From contig JAKGHH010000007.1 of the NCBI GenBank assembly GCA_022828595.1, positions 32,798,356-32,862,355 on the forward strand: DNA of 64,000 bases. Reading direction: 5' to 3'. Position numbers and translations under genes: made by a program. The stretch is from Nelumbo lutea (taxonomy: Eukaryota > Streptophyta > Magnoliopsida > Proteales > Nelumbonaceae). The notes beneath the pieces are model-generated. The model was not told the DNA's origin and searched no databases. It saw only the letters and a list, made by a program, of their open reading frames with translations. Positions 12,832 through 23,960 of the stretch are shown here, piece by piece. How positions within the stretch are numbered: the first letter of the stretch is position 1; each line of letters opens with the position of its first letter.

Positions 12832-13044
12832 ACAAGTGGATATGGTGTTGAATCTTGATTGAGGAACAATCGCATACTTTATAAACATGTTTATTGCTTC
12901 TTTTAATGGTTGGTGCAATTGTTTTGAGGGCCAACTTGTATAGCTACCCATTTATGCACATGCAAACCCATCTTACTATGCTCTTCTGGCTTTTGGATGT
13001 TTTTAATTTTTTTTTTTACTTTTAGGCAATGGGATCGCCATTTA

Positions 13045-13770
13045 ATTTGCGAGGAAAGGGGGTATTATAAAGTTGTAAAGGTTTCTATGTTATTCGGAGG
13101 GAAGTGGAAGGACAATAGTTATTTGGTAACAAGCACGTTGGCAAGAAACAAATATTTTTTGATGGTAACAAACACCTAAGGGGTTGTACTAATCATGTGA
13201 TTAAGAATTTCAAAGAATGGTCCAAGTACTTCAAAATTTCCTTAGTTACAAAGTTGTGTAAGTGATGGAGGATGTATGCTACTTGTGATTCTAAACTTTT
13301 ATTTAAGCAGTTTGCAATAAAAAGACACATGTTGCCTAAATGATGACTTGTTAATGACTATAAGAGGTAGCGGTTGCCAAGTCATGCTTTTGTGTCACAT
13401 TTGACCACTTAGGGTCATCCTATGTAAATCAACTCATATGTGTAAGAGGTTCAAAATACTTACACTAGACCTTAGTGTGGTTAGTAATTCCCCTTTAACC
13501 ATAGGTGTGATGTATGTAACCTCTAGCAATCAAGAGACAACTTTGTCTATGTAAGAAATATCTCATATGAGTTTAACAAATTGGCAATATAAATACAAAA
13601 AAAAAACAAATATCAGTATTGGCTCTGGACCAAGAAACAACCCCAAAGCAATGAGGAGACATTGCGAGTAAGGATATAAAGGGTGAAATGTCTTACAGGT
13701 GAAGCTTTGTCTTTATTACCATTTAAACTAGCATTAAATACCATGTCTTAGCAGCAACAACAGCAACAAC

Positions 13771-13801
<31 letters not shown>

Positions 13802-14445
13802 ACTTTTAAATTCCAATAGTTAAAAAAAAAAACATAAAAAGCTCTAACAATTGAGCATCGGTAAAATTTTGAGGTAACTCTATAAAAGTTAAATGAAATC
13901 ATTTTGTTAAGTGGCATATTTTGGATGAGTTGAAAAAATGTTGAATCAAAATGGAGGAAAAAAAGTATTTTTCTATGATCAAGTATTTCAAATCAATAGT
14001 TAAAAGATAGAAGATAGAACCCTCCGATGGGAATTCCCATCATTGAACCTAAAGGCATTATTAAAGAAAAAAACAATAATGATCTACCTAGGGGAATACT
14101 TAGGTCATAGCTAAATTGGTTATTTTTTCACACAAAGGTTAGAGTTTCTAGTTTGTGAATAAGACTAATTAATTTGAGTTGCAATTGTTATGTCAAGCCA
14201 ATTAGGGTCATTACTATGTGCTTAAATGTAAATTTTATTTTGATGTAAAATGGTGTGACTAGAACCATTAGAACTAGTTTGACTGGTGTGACCAAAACCA
14301 TTAAAACTAGTTGGGAATGGTGTGACACACCATGAAAACTAGATGGGTAAAAGATGTAACCAACTCCTTAAAAACTAGTTGGATGTATTATTTTGTTCAA
14401 TAGTATATTTGAAATTCTTAAGGGATTCTTTGAGGAGTGAATGTA
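13045..14445. other. Intergenic with trinucleotide repeat
   Basis: No gene is recognised. A CAA/CAG-rich run followed by an (AGT)n microsatellite occupies about 13752-13801. At 14260-14390 a GACTAGAACCATTAGAACTAG-like phrase is repeated about four times with variation (ACTAGTTTGACTGG, ACTAGTTGGGAATGG and so on), probably a degenerate tandem repeat. Confidence 0.4.
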
Positions 14446-14450
14446 GACCA

Positions 14451-16366
14451 TGTTGACCTTATGAATTTTGATGATAACAAATTCATTGAGAGTACTAATG
14501 GTGTGCTAAGAATATAGCTAATCTAAGTAAACTTTTTTGAGTCATATATTATTAAATACATCTTGATGAAGAAAGAAGATTTACTTGATAACAGTTGAAT
14601 ATCATCATCATCTCTCCAAAAGAAGAAGGAAACTCCAAGAAAGACAAAGATCTATAAAGAACAAGACGCATGGAGCAGCCTCTAAAGTTTTGCTACAATA
14701 ACTAAATAATAAGAAATAAAACATTAAGTCCATAAGTTTAACTGTAATATTCTTTTTAGGATTCTGATGTAATTATTTACTTGAGATGCATAACACACTA
14801 AGTTTAATGAAGTCAAGGCCAGACTTGGTTGAACCAATCTTAGAGACTAACAAATAAAATAGTTTGGTCCCTAGACTCTCCTAGACTTAAAACAATAATT
14901 AGAATAATAAAAATCACTTTTGAAAGCCAAGAGAAAGATCCCCAAATCTTTGGACTAATTACCTTTGATAGTAAAGAGTAGTGTTAACCAGTGGTCCATT
15001 GCCCAGTTTTGTATAATCGACTATACTTGATAACCATTGCATGAGAATCCACTAGCACTATTTAGTAGTTGACTACTCAATTTTCTATAGTCAACTACCC
15101 TTTATATCAAACTAGTCAACTACCAATAGGAAGTAGTTGACCTAAGGGGAAAGAAGATTCTTCCCTTTGTCCAGTTGTTGGCTTCCAACTTATCCTATTC
15201 TACTAATATGACAAGTTTTATTGTTAAAAGGCATAATGGCTAGTTTCATATTTTGTATGCCTTCTATCTTGTTGATAACAAGTTTGAAACATTTTTTATT
15301 GATGATTCAAGTATCCCAATAGCTAGAAAAATGATCACTTGTTCTAAACCTCTATAAATAAAAGGTTTTGGTTTAAAATCCATAAGAGCTTTCATTGTAA
15401 ATATTGTATAGTTGATTGAGAACAAGCTTAACTTTGCAAGAGTTTCATCTTTCATGAAGAGATTTCTGTGCTTTAATAGTTCTAAAAGTGAGAAAAGCTG
15501 AATGGTCTTCTATATTATTTGTTTCTTAGTGAGTTATTATAAATCTTTTCTCTGAGTTAAGTATATGAGTTGAGCAATCTCTTGCATTTGAATAGGATGT
15601 ACTGTATTTGTTCTATTTGCCAATTTAAGAGGCATTTTACAAGTTTTATGCTTCATTGTAATATCATTTGTGAATAGGAGGTGTTAAAGGTTGAAACACC
15701 ATTAAAGTTTGGATAGACACTTCTAATATCTACCAAGTTAGGTTGAGCAAGCACTTGTAAGTTTTGTTGTTGTACAGGCTTTGTTGGGACCCAAAAGTCC
15801 AATTGAATCCTTAGGAGGATTGCTTGAGGTAAAGAACGGAGGTTGGGATTAGCCAAGAGTGTACACTATTCTTCTTGTTTTCTTTGTTCTTTTATGTTCC
15901 TTTGTGCTTTACTTTTAGTTTTGCAGTTATGTACATTTCTTACTAACTAGCATTCTACCAGTTGCACTAACAAATTACTAACAAGAAGTTACTTTACTTT
16001 CATTATTCATTTACTTTATCTATTTGCTTTACATTTGCACCCATTCTTTACTTTCTTATTCATTTACTTTCATTTGCTGCAATATATTATGATTTAGATT
16101 TATTTGTTATAGTTTTTCGAATATATTGTTCATTTACTTTATATAAATGCATTACATAGCAGTTATTGATTTTTTTGTTGAATCTTCTTGTTTAACTACT
16201 TTAATCATTGTGTATTCTCTCTCTCTCTCTTTCTCTCTCTAAGCCTTCCACTTCACTACATTTAGTTTTATTCTGTGAATAAGGCTTAGATTTGGTTTTT
16301 GGGGAAGTTTTTAATTTATACCCAATTCACCCCTCTTCTTTTTGGGCAAGGCCACCTATCCTAACA
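14451..16366 (+). repeat. 5' LTR of the SIRE-like element
   Basis: It starts TGTTGACCTTATG and ends CCTATCCTAACA. It contains repeated TAGTTGACTAC / GTCAACTACC words at about 15000-15150 and a (CT)n run near 16217-16240. The following AATTGTATGAAAG may be a decayed primer-binding site (compare AATTGGTATCAGAG). It aligns by eye with 20077-21761 over its length, with many substitutions, so the insertion is not recent. Confidence 0.7.
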
Positions 16367-16439
16367 AATTGTATGAAAGAAGGTTCGCTAATTGAAAATG
16401 TTAACAAGGTTATTAAATAATTGCAACCCAAACCATTGT

Positions 16440-17060
16440 CTCCTATATTGAAGGGTAATCCATCTCTAGACCTCCATTCTTTAATGGAGTTGACTACAAC
16501 TATTGGAAAACTAGGATGAGAGCCTACCTAATTTCTTTGGAATATGATCTTTGGAAAGTAGTTGTCAATGGATTCAACAAACATACAAAAGAAGTGGGAA
16601 AAGAAAAGGTGAAAAAGATTCTTTTAAATTATCTAAGGAAGAAAAAAAATGATATCCTCACTAAATGTTGAATCAATGAATTGTCTATGCTATGTGTTAG
16701 GCAAAATGTGAGTTTGAAAAAAATATCCTTATGTGAAACAACTCAAGATATCTAGAAACTCTTGAGGTTTATTATAAAGAAATAAATTTGGATCAAGAGT
16801 TTAGAGCAGATCTTTCCATGGTTACAAACCAACCAACTATGGCAGAGTATCAAATAACAATTGCTAACAAATATAATTGTCTTGCAAAAAAGAAAGAACA
16901 TTCTCCAAAGGCATCATCATCAAAACAATGGAAAAAAGGAATAACTGACCCCGTGAGTGAAATGAATACACTTAAACTTGATAGGAAGAATTGTTACAAG
17001 AAGGAATTAGTTAAGAATCTTGAAATTTCTTTAAAAGAGATGGGAGACTAAGAAAGGAAA
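16440..17060 (+). pseudogene. Decayed copia gag remnant
   Basis: The + frame from about 16450 reads SISRPPFFNGVDYNYWKT, then RMRAYLISLEYDLWKVV. This is the characteristic N-terminal gag motif of SIRE/Maximus copia elements (FFNG-D-Y-YWK-RM). After about 70 residues stops appear (for example near 16668 and 16755), and frame changes are needed to reach the later stretch 16788-17051, which is rich in Lys and Gln. A possible zinc-knuckle trace (YCHKAGHS) sits near 17600. No functional Gag can be made. Confidence 0.65.
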
Positions 17061-20000
17061 TGAAGGCAATAGTAGAAGAAGTATCCTAATAAGCATTAAT
17101 TATTGAAGAAAAAAAGGTGATTCATACTCATTAGCTAAGGATTGTGAGGCAACATCTAACTCTACTTCCTCCAATTTAAGTCCCACTAGAAAAGAATGCT
17201 GGCAAGATTTAGAGAATCTATCAGAAATTAGAAATCTAGTTGAGAATCTAATTTGTCACTCAAACAAGTTAAAAATTTAAAATATCTCTTTGGCTTCCTC
17301 AATTTTAATAGTAAAAGATTAGAATGAAAAGATGATAAGAGAAAATAAACAATTAAATGAGTTCATTCAAGAACTAACAAATGAGTGTATAGAACTAAAA
17401 ATTGAAAAGGGGATTTTTTTAAGAACTGTAAGTAGATTTAAAAATGACACTAGAAACTCAACAAAGTGTTAAGAAATCAAAAGACTAGCAATGACAAAAA
17501 AACGATAGGTTACTTATATTCACAAAAACATTATTCTCCCAACACAACTAAGTTTGTAAAGGCAACTAGCTTAGATGAAGATAGATAGCTGTACTGCCAC
17601 AAAGCAGGGCACTCTATCTCAGTGTTAGTACGAGGATAACCCAAAAGGTATTGAACAAAATCCAAGATCAAGTAAAAAATCAATCATCAAAGAACCTATC
17701 AAGAGCCTCATCCTTAAAGCCTCCTTAAAAAAGAATAATTTGTATATGAAAGGATAACTCAACTATAACAACATCTAGCCTAAATTTCTCCTAATATGCT
17801 AACTAGTCATCAATTGAGTTACGATTGGTTGTTTCAATAAATATAAGATATGTTCTAGATTCAAAATAGGGTTCATATCAAATAATTGGGAACTCAATTT
17901 AGTTCTTAATCTTAGGATCATGGAATTTCTTTTGTCAAAGACCATAAATTAGTTATGCAAGGGATTTTCAAAAAAAAAAAACTTGAAAACAAGAATGTTG
18001 AGTCCTAACTAAAAGATAGCCTTGGTTTATAAGGGAAATTATAAAACATTAAACTTAGTTGTGCTCAAAGCCTAAGTTCTCTAACATATCTTAATACTCA
18101 TGTCAATAGCTATTGAGTTCAAGAAAACATGTATAGATAAGAACCTATTACTTAATATATGTATTTTAACTCCAACATGAGAGGTTGAAATCTGCACATA
18201 TAGTCGACTACCGAAGATTATCAATCGACTACTATTCAAGGCTATTTAAGCTCATGCAAGAAAAGACAAAGAGTATAACCTACAAAAAGTTGGCAAGACC
18301 AATCATAAGAATGTTAAGCCCTTCTAGTTTAAGAATTCCCTGTCCTTGTGGAAGAGGAGAATGTACCTCCATCATCGAGTGCAAAAAATGGCAAATGAAA
18401 AGATATTGGGAGAAGGTTCTTTGCTTGCCCTTACTACTACACTCGATGTGGCTTCTTCTTATAGGAAGATGAGCTATGAATATATCATTGTGGATTAGGA
18501 ATCTATAGAGTTCATACCTCTGGCAAGAAAAATCTAAAGGAATAAGGTTTTGAATTTGTCCAAAATATTTAGAAAATGAGGATGCAAGTTCTTTGCATTG
18601 ATCAATTCTTAGAAATCCACTCTCATGAATTAATTTCATAAACTTGAGGTTTTTGAAAGTCCCCCATACAGGGAGCATCCAAGGACAAGATTGCCTTGGA
18701 CGAAAATTAGTTAAGTGATGACTATGAGAATGTTAGAAATCTAGCTATATAGAAATGACATATTAAGATGCATGTTACTATCCACTTTTGTGTCATCTTT
18801 TCGTAAGTCTGATTAGTGTGTTTATTGTGCTAAGTTATTTTGGTCATGTGCTTTTATGAGTGCTTAATGTATCTTCATTGGAGTAATTTTATGCAATAAA
18901 ACTCTAGAAGTTATCTACTTCACATGAGATCATGTCCTAAAAAATTAAGCTCACATTCTTTCATCAATATTCATGACAAAAGAGGGAAGTAAAAAGAAAA
19001 ATTATGGAGGAATGTTATCAGGGGTTTTAGGTTGACAAAACTCCTAGAATCCAACATTGAGACTAAAGCATTGGATGAATTTTGTAGTCAAACTTGCATG
19101 TCTTATAGAGGATAATTTCTTGTTAGTTTAGGGAACTCATACATATATTGAGAATGGTTTTTGAAAATTTATGTTTTCTTGCTCCCCTATGTGTTTTGAT
19201 TATCGAGTGAAATGCAATAAAGAAAAGGGAAGACAAAAAAGATATGAAGTGCTTGATTCAAATGAAACATTCATAGCAAGGGGAGTAAATATGTTCACCT
19301 CCACTACAGAAAGTTGTGCTAATTAAGAAGCTAAATCTGGAAATTCTCAAAACTAAATATATTCATGATCTTACTTGTCAAAATAACCATGATGAGCTTG
19401 CCTAATTCATGTGTGCTAAACTAAATTAGCATGAAATGATATGTATTTTCCCTTGTTAATTCCTCTTCCTTTTTGTTGATGGCAGAGGAAGAGAAGTTTA
19501 TACTTGATTGAAAAATGATTTTATGATAGATTGTGAATTGTTGCTTATAAAAACCATAAGAGATATGCCATTGGAAGAAGGCATCTTCTCAAGAAGAAAG
19601 GGGGAGTTTCCCTCCCACATCATATATACAAGAATTCTACAATATTTCAGGGGGGAATTTGTGAGAAATCCTTACATGTCTCAGGGAAGATTTAAGAAGA
19701 ATTTTCATATGTTTCAGGGGGAGTTTACTTATAAGAATCCTACACATGTCTTAGAGGGAATTTAAAGTTAAATGATTATAGTGTGCTATATTATGCTATC
19801 TTGACTACTTAACCATTTAGTTATGCCTAATTGTTCAAATCTATATTTAATTATATTTGTTAATTGCTATTTTGTGCTAAATAATTATATTTTGATTAAA
19901 TGCCATATGCGTGCTTTTGAATATTATATCTTGTTGATTGTTTTAATTGTTAAGTACATCATTTAACTGAAATACTTTATGTAGCATATTATGGGAGAGC

Positions 20001-20076
20001 TATCTTAGTACTCACTATTTGAGCATAATAGTATCATTTTTTCTCAATGGTTTATCATCATCAAAAAGGGAGAGAA
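17061..20076 (+). other. Interior of the SIRE-like element without recognisable pol
   Basis: About 3 kb of A/T-rich sequence between the gag remnant and the 3' LTR. I looked for the copia motifs YVDD, GLKQ, the HHCC finger and DDE-type strings on both strands and saw none. The longest frames (18185-18472 + and 18280-18678 -) overlap each other and resemble no family I know. Pol appears deleted or replaced. Confidence 0.5.
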
Positions 20077-21761
20077 TGCTGACCCAGCGTGTTTTGATGA
20101 TGACAAACTTACAAACTCATTGAGAGTATTAATGGTATGCTAAGAATGCAACTAATCCAAGTAAGCTTCTCTAAGCCATATCTTGTCAAATATATCATGA
20201 TGGCGAAGAAGGAAGATTGACATAAGAGTACTTGAACATCATTATCAGCTCTCCATAAACTCCAAAACAGATAAAGATCTACAAAGAAGAATAAGCATGG
20301 AGTAATCTTTGAAGTTTTGCTACAACACTCATTAAGGAAGACCAATGGTTAGAAAAAATTGGTTCTTAGGCTTTCTTTAACTTAAAACTAGAATTAAATT
20401 GATCAAAATTACTTTTGAGAGCCAAATGACATATCTATAAGCCTTTACAAGAAAATTTCCAAAGTTTCTAAGTGTTGGAGATGCCATTAATCAACTACCT
20501 TGGATAGTAAAGAACAATGTCAACTAGTAGTTGCCTACCCAATTTGGTATAATTGACTACCCTTGATAGCCAAGGCATGAAAATGCCCTAGCACGACTCA
20601 ATAGCCAACTATCTAGTTTGCTATAGTCCACTACCAAGAGGAAGTAGTTGACTTGAGGAGAAAAAGATACCTTTCTATTCCTCGGAGTCAGCTACCAACT
20701 TATCCTAGTCAATTACTATGACAAGTTTTTGACTATTATAAGGCATAATGGCTAGTTCTACATTTTGTATGCCTTTTATCTTGTTGGGAACAAGTTTAGA
20801 ATATTTCTTATTGAAGGTTCAAATATTCCCAATGGCTAGAAAATGGTCACTTGCTATCAACCTCTATAAATAGGAGGTTTTGGTTTGAAACTGTAAGAGA
20901 TTTCATTGTAAATATTGTACAGTTGATTTATAGAAAGTTTTACAAGAGTTCTATCTTTTTTAAAGAGATTTTTGTGATTTAGTAGTTCTGAAAAGTGAAA
21001 AAAGTTGAATAACCTTCTAGCTTGTTTGTTTCTCACTAAGTTATTACAAACTTTTTTGAGTTGAGTGTATGTGTTGAACAATCTTTTGCATTTGAATAGT
21101 TTGTGTTGTATTTGTACTATCTACCTATTTAAGAGGCATTTACAAGCTATGTGCTCCATTGTAATATCATTTTCGAATAGGAAGTGTTTAAAGTTTGAAC
21201 ACCATTAAAGGTTGGGTAAACTCCTCTAAGATATACCAAGTTAGGTTGAACAAACACCCATAAATTCTATCTAGGTATTATAAACAATGGTAAGTCCTAC
21301 TAGTTGTATAGGCTTTGCTGGCTCAAAAATCTAGCTAGCTAGTTCAGTAGGAATCCATAAGGGGGTTGCCTGAGGTGGAGGGCATAGGCTAGAGTTGGCC
21401 AAACCTTTATAAAAATCTTGTATATACTATTTTGTAGTTATTCAGTTTTCTTATTAGCGAACATTCTACTAACTACACTAACAAGCAATTACTTTACTAT
21501 AGTAAATATATTGTCATTTACTTTATATAACTATATTATATTGTTCTTAATAATTGATTCAAAGCATTTATTAATTTATTTGTTGAATATTCTTGTTCAA
21601 CTGCTTTAACCATTGTATACACATACACTGTAAGCCTTTCATTCTGTTCCATTTAGTTTTTTCTTTTAAGAGAAGGCTTAACTTTGGTTGGTTGGGGGGT
21701 GGGGGGAGGGTTTAAGTTATACCCAATTCACCCCTCTTAGGTAAGGCCATCCATCCCAATA
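20077..21761 (+). repeat. 3' LTR of the SIRE-like element
   Basis: It starts TGCTGACCCAGCG and ends CATCCCAATA, preceded by a polypurine tract. It is about 230 bp shorter than the 5' LTR. It carries the same TAGTTGACT / GTCAATTAC cluster and the closing block CACCCCTCTTAGG. The G-rich stretch GGTTGGGGGGTGGGGGGAGG lies at about 21688-21710. Confidence 0.7.
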
Positions 21762-21766
21762 AACCA

Positions 21767-22407
21767 AGCATGTCAAACCACTATAAATTGTGGTGTGCCT
21801 TTGTGCTTTGTGTAGTTCTTTACCTCTATTACTTTGTCGTAAGTTGAATCCTCTCTATTCAAGTAAAAATACTTTCATTAATAAATGCTATATGAAACTC
21901 ACTACTACAATTCTATTTGACACTCTAAATAAACATTCTACTAATAGTTGTAACCTTAGTGCGTTTAACAAAATGGAAAACTCAAATTCTTTTATGTCAA
22001 TCATCATCTTAATTTAAATCTGTTCATAGAAGAGTAAGGTTATGCATATCTCTTTATAATTAATATCAATATTGTGTAAGGTATGTTATAGGGTCATTTT
22101 AATATGTCACATGAAATAATGTAAATGGATTAGAAATGAAGTCAAAATTGTTAACAACCCAAATCACCCCCAATTGGGTTGTCTTATTGGGCAACAAAGC
22201 TTGCCTTTGTGTTTTGGCTCAACAGATATAGCATGGTGGCGATTTTTGAAAATCCTCTACAAAAATGGCCACCTACCCAACAACAAGAGGACAACTTGGC
22301 TATAGTAGCTGAACCTAGCAATTGTGTTGGGGTTGTGATGGTTCTTAGAAGGATGAATGGGTTTTGGAATTTTGATTGAATTTAAAATTCTTATCGGTGG
22401 TGCCACT
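21767..22407. other. Intergenic, nothing recognised
   Basis: No gene or repeat end could be supported. The frame at 22179-22379 has no recognisable motif. Confidence 0.45.
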
Positions 22408-22676
22408 AGGGGTGGATTCAAGCCAATTTGAGCCGAATATTTGGTTATTCAAGTTTGGCTCGCCAAAAAAAATGTTAGGATCAAGTTCGAGCTTGACCTT
22501 GATTTGAGTTCGACTATGAGCTTAATTTCCTATAAAAAATAAAAATTATTTATCGATATATGTGTGTGTGTTAGGCTTGAGCTCGACTTGAAGCTCAGTA
22601 TAAACTTAATCAAATTTAACTTTTTACAAGTTGAGCTTGAATGGTTCATAAAAATATCAATTCATTTCTACCCTTA
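22408..22676. mobile_element. MITE with AGGGGTGG terminus (degraded)
   Basis: The left end is AGGGGTGGATTCAAGCC. The right end, inverted, reads TAAGGGTAGAAATGAATTG. The interior carries GAGCTTGA/TCGAGCTC-like words around an A/T-rich core with TGTGTGTG. The flanks GGTGCCACT (22399-22407) and GGTGCCATT (22677-22685) differ at one of 9 positions. It belongs to the same terminal-signature group as 877-1331 and is more worn. Confidence 0.55.
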
Positions 22677-22889
22677 GGTGCCATTAGAGGGGAAAATGTG
22701 GCATTCGAATGGAAGATTGGTAATTTGGACATATTAAAAATGCAGTTGATAATTAGGTACTATTAGAAGGTTGACACCGATAGGATACCCAAATTTCCTA
22801 CAAAATTGCCACCCATAATAACAAGTTATTTGATACACATGTGGATATTGAGGCCTGAGGAGGTGTTTTTTGGAATTTACACTTTTTTA

Positions 22890-23613
22890 GGTGGTGTTTG
22901 CCGCCTCTTTTTGGAGTGTCTTTTCATATGCGAAAAGCTTGAACTACTAAAAAATGGACTTTTTTTTTTTTCATTTGGTATCACATAGGCCGAAAAATGT
23001 GAAGACGAGCATGCAAAAAGATCGAAAAAGACAAAAATCAGGAAGCTTCAAATGAAGCTTTTAGTCTTTTGACACTAAAAATAGCCTTTCCAATTGTTTT
23101 AACAGCCCGATAGACTATATGACGTGAATCAAAAGATCTTGATTTTTAAAGACAAGATCCCAAAGGCCCCGTTTGGTGCATCTTTTTGCATGGTCTTTTG
23201 GTTGCTTACAAGTCGGGAAGACCGAAAATCGATCTATTCTTGTTTGGCACATAGAAGATCTCATCGCCAAAAGATGGGGCACTAAAAAGATGTGGGAAAC
23301 CCATTTTAGGTTGATTTCGGGAAGTTCCAAATGAAGCTTCCCGTGTCTTCTACGTTCTAGTCTCGTGCAGAAAGACCTGAAACAATGCACGGAAAGATGC
23401 ACGTCTACCAAACGGTCTTCGGGCTGCCCAGATCTTATGTCAAAAGCTCAATGCGTCTATTGAATGTCAGAGTTACGGGAAGATCTTCTTAAAAAGACTT
23501 GCCAAACGGGCCCTTAGGGCTCTTGAAAGATTTATCAACAAAAGACCTACGAGTGTCTTCTTATCTAGCGGACTTTTGAAAGATTTATCAATAAAGACTT
23601 GCCAAACAGCCCC
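22890..23613. mobile_element. Tourist-like MITE complex, self-nested
   Basis: The outer ends GGTGGTGTTTGCC (left) and GGGGCTGTTTGGCAAGTC (right, inverted) are flanked by TTA (22887-22889 and 23614-23616). Inside, 23165-23523 has its own ends, GGCCCCGTTTGG and GGGCCCGTTTGGC (inverted). Both levels share internal words such as AAGYTYCAAATGAAGCTT, so a member of the family appears to have inserted into a relative. The right end lies about 345 bp upstream of the PPR start codon and could supply or disturb promoter sequence. Confidence 0.6.
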
Positions 23614-23616
23614 TTA

Positions 23617-23960
23617 ATTTTTCAGACAATTTCATAGATCATTTTCTTCAAATTTCAGAGGAATTGATAGCAATTGGAAATTCTTTTCCAAAATAAAAGA
23701 GCGCAGGCTTCCACGCTCAAGTCATCTTCCTTTCCTCTAAGTCCCAAAGTTTGCTGGGTTTTCTGCTGCTATTCTCGAACGAATAGAGGAAGATGTCAGA
23801 AATGGTGGATATATGATCCTTCTTCAATCACGTGAAGGAAGAACTAATTTAGAGAATCCGATCCATCTCCCCATTCCTGTGTGTTCTCCTACCACTATGT
23901 ATGCAATCAAAGGATGACCGGTCAGTACATCAGAAGAGGCGGCAGGATTAACGTCGGCAA
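23617..23960 (+). promoter_or_regulatory. Proximal promoter and 5' leader of the PPR gene
   Basis: Between the MITE complex and the ATG there is room for a short promoter and leader. The sequence shows CT-rich patches (CATCTTCCTTTCCTCTAAG at 23722-23740) but no strong TATA box that I would assign. An ATG-containing leader (ATGTCAG, ATGGTGG, ATGCAATC) precedes the main start, so small upstream frames are possible. Confidence 0.35.

Larger units (their letters stand above)
11592..13044 (+). repeat. Duplicated segment, copy 2, interrupted
   Basis: This is the second copy of 7495-7985. The match runs from 11592 to about 12058 (GAGAAAAAAGAGTT) and resumes at about 12968 (CATCTTACTATGCTCTTCTGG). 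The 909 bp between hold two MITEs (12116-12401 and 12434-12831) plus about 200 bp that is absent from copy 1. The copies are 4.1 kb apart, but I see no primer-binding site or polypurine tract, so calling them LTRs is not supported. Confidence 0.7.
14451..21761 (+). mobile_element. SIRE/Maximus-like Ty1/copia element, pol-less
   Basis: Two long direct repeats (14451-16366 and 20077-21761) flank a 3.7-kb interior. The flanks GACCA (14446-14450) and AACCA (21762-21766) fit a 5-bp target duplication with one mismatch. The LTRs share the opening TGNTGACC and TTTTGATGATRAC, and the closing ACCCAATTCACCCCTCTT. These are features I associate with SIRE-type copia elements. A gag remnant follows the 5' LTR, and a purine-rich tract (AAAAAGGGAGAGAA) precedes the 3' LTR. 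No reverse transcriptase or integrase motif was found, so the element is a decayed or non-autonomous derivative. Confidence 0.75.

Noticed and set aside
7495..13044. The duplicated segments as LTRs of one element
   Set aside because: No primer-binding site follows the first copy, no polypurine tract precedes the second, there are no matching 5-bp flanks, and nothing in the interval resembles gag or pol.
18280..18678. 132-residue minus-strand frame inside the SIRE-like element
   Set aside because: It overlaps another frame on the opposite strand, resembles no family and lies in decayed element sequence.
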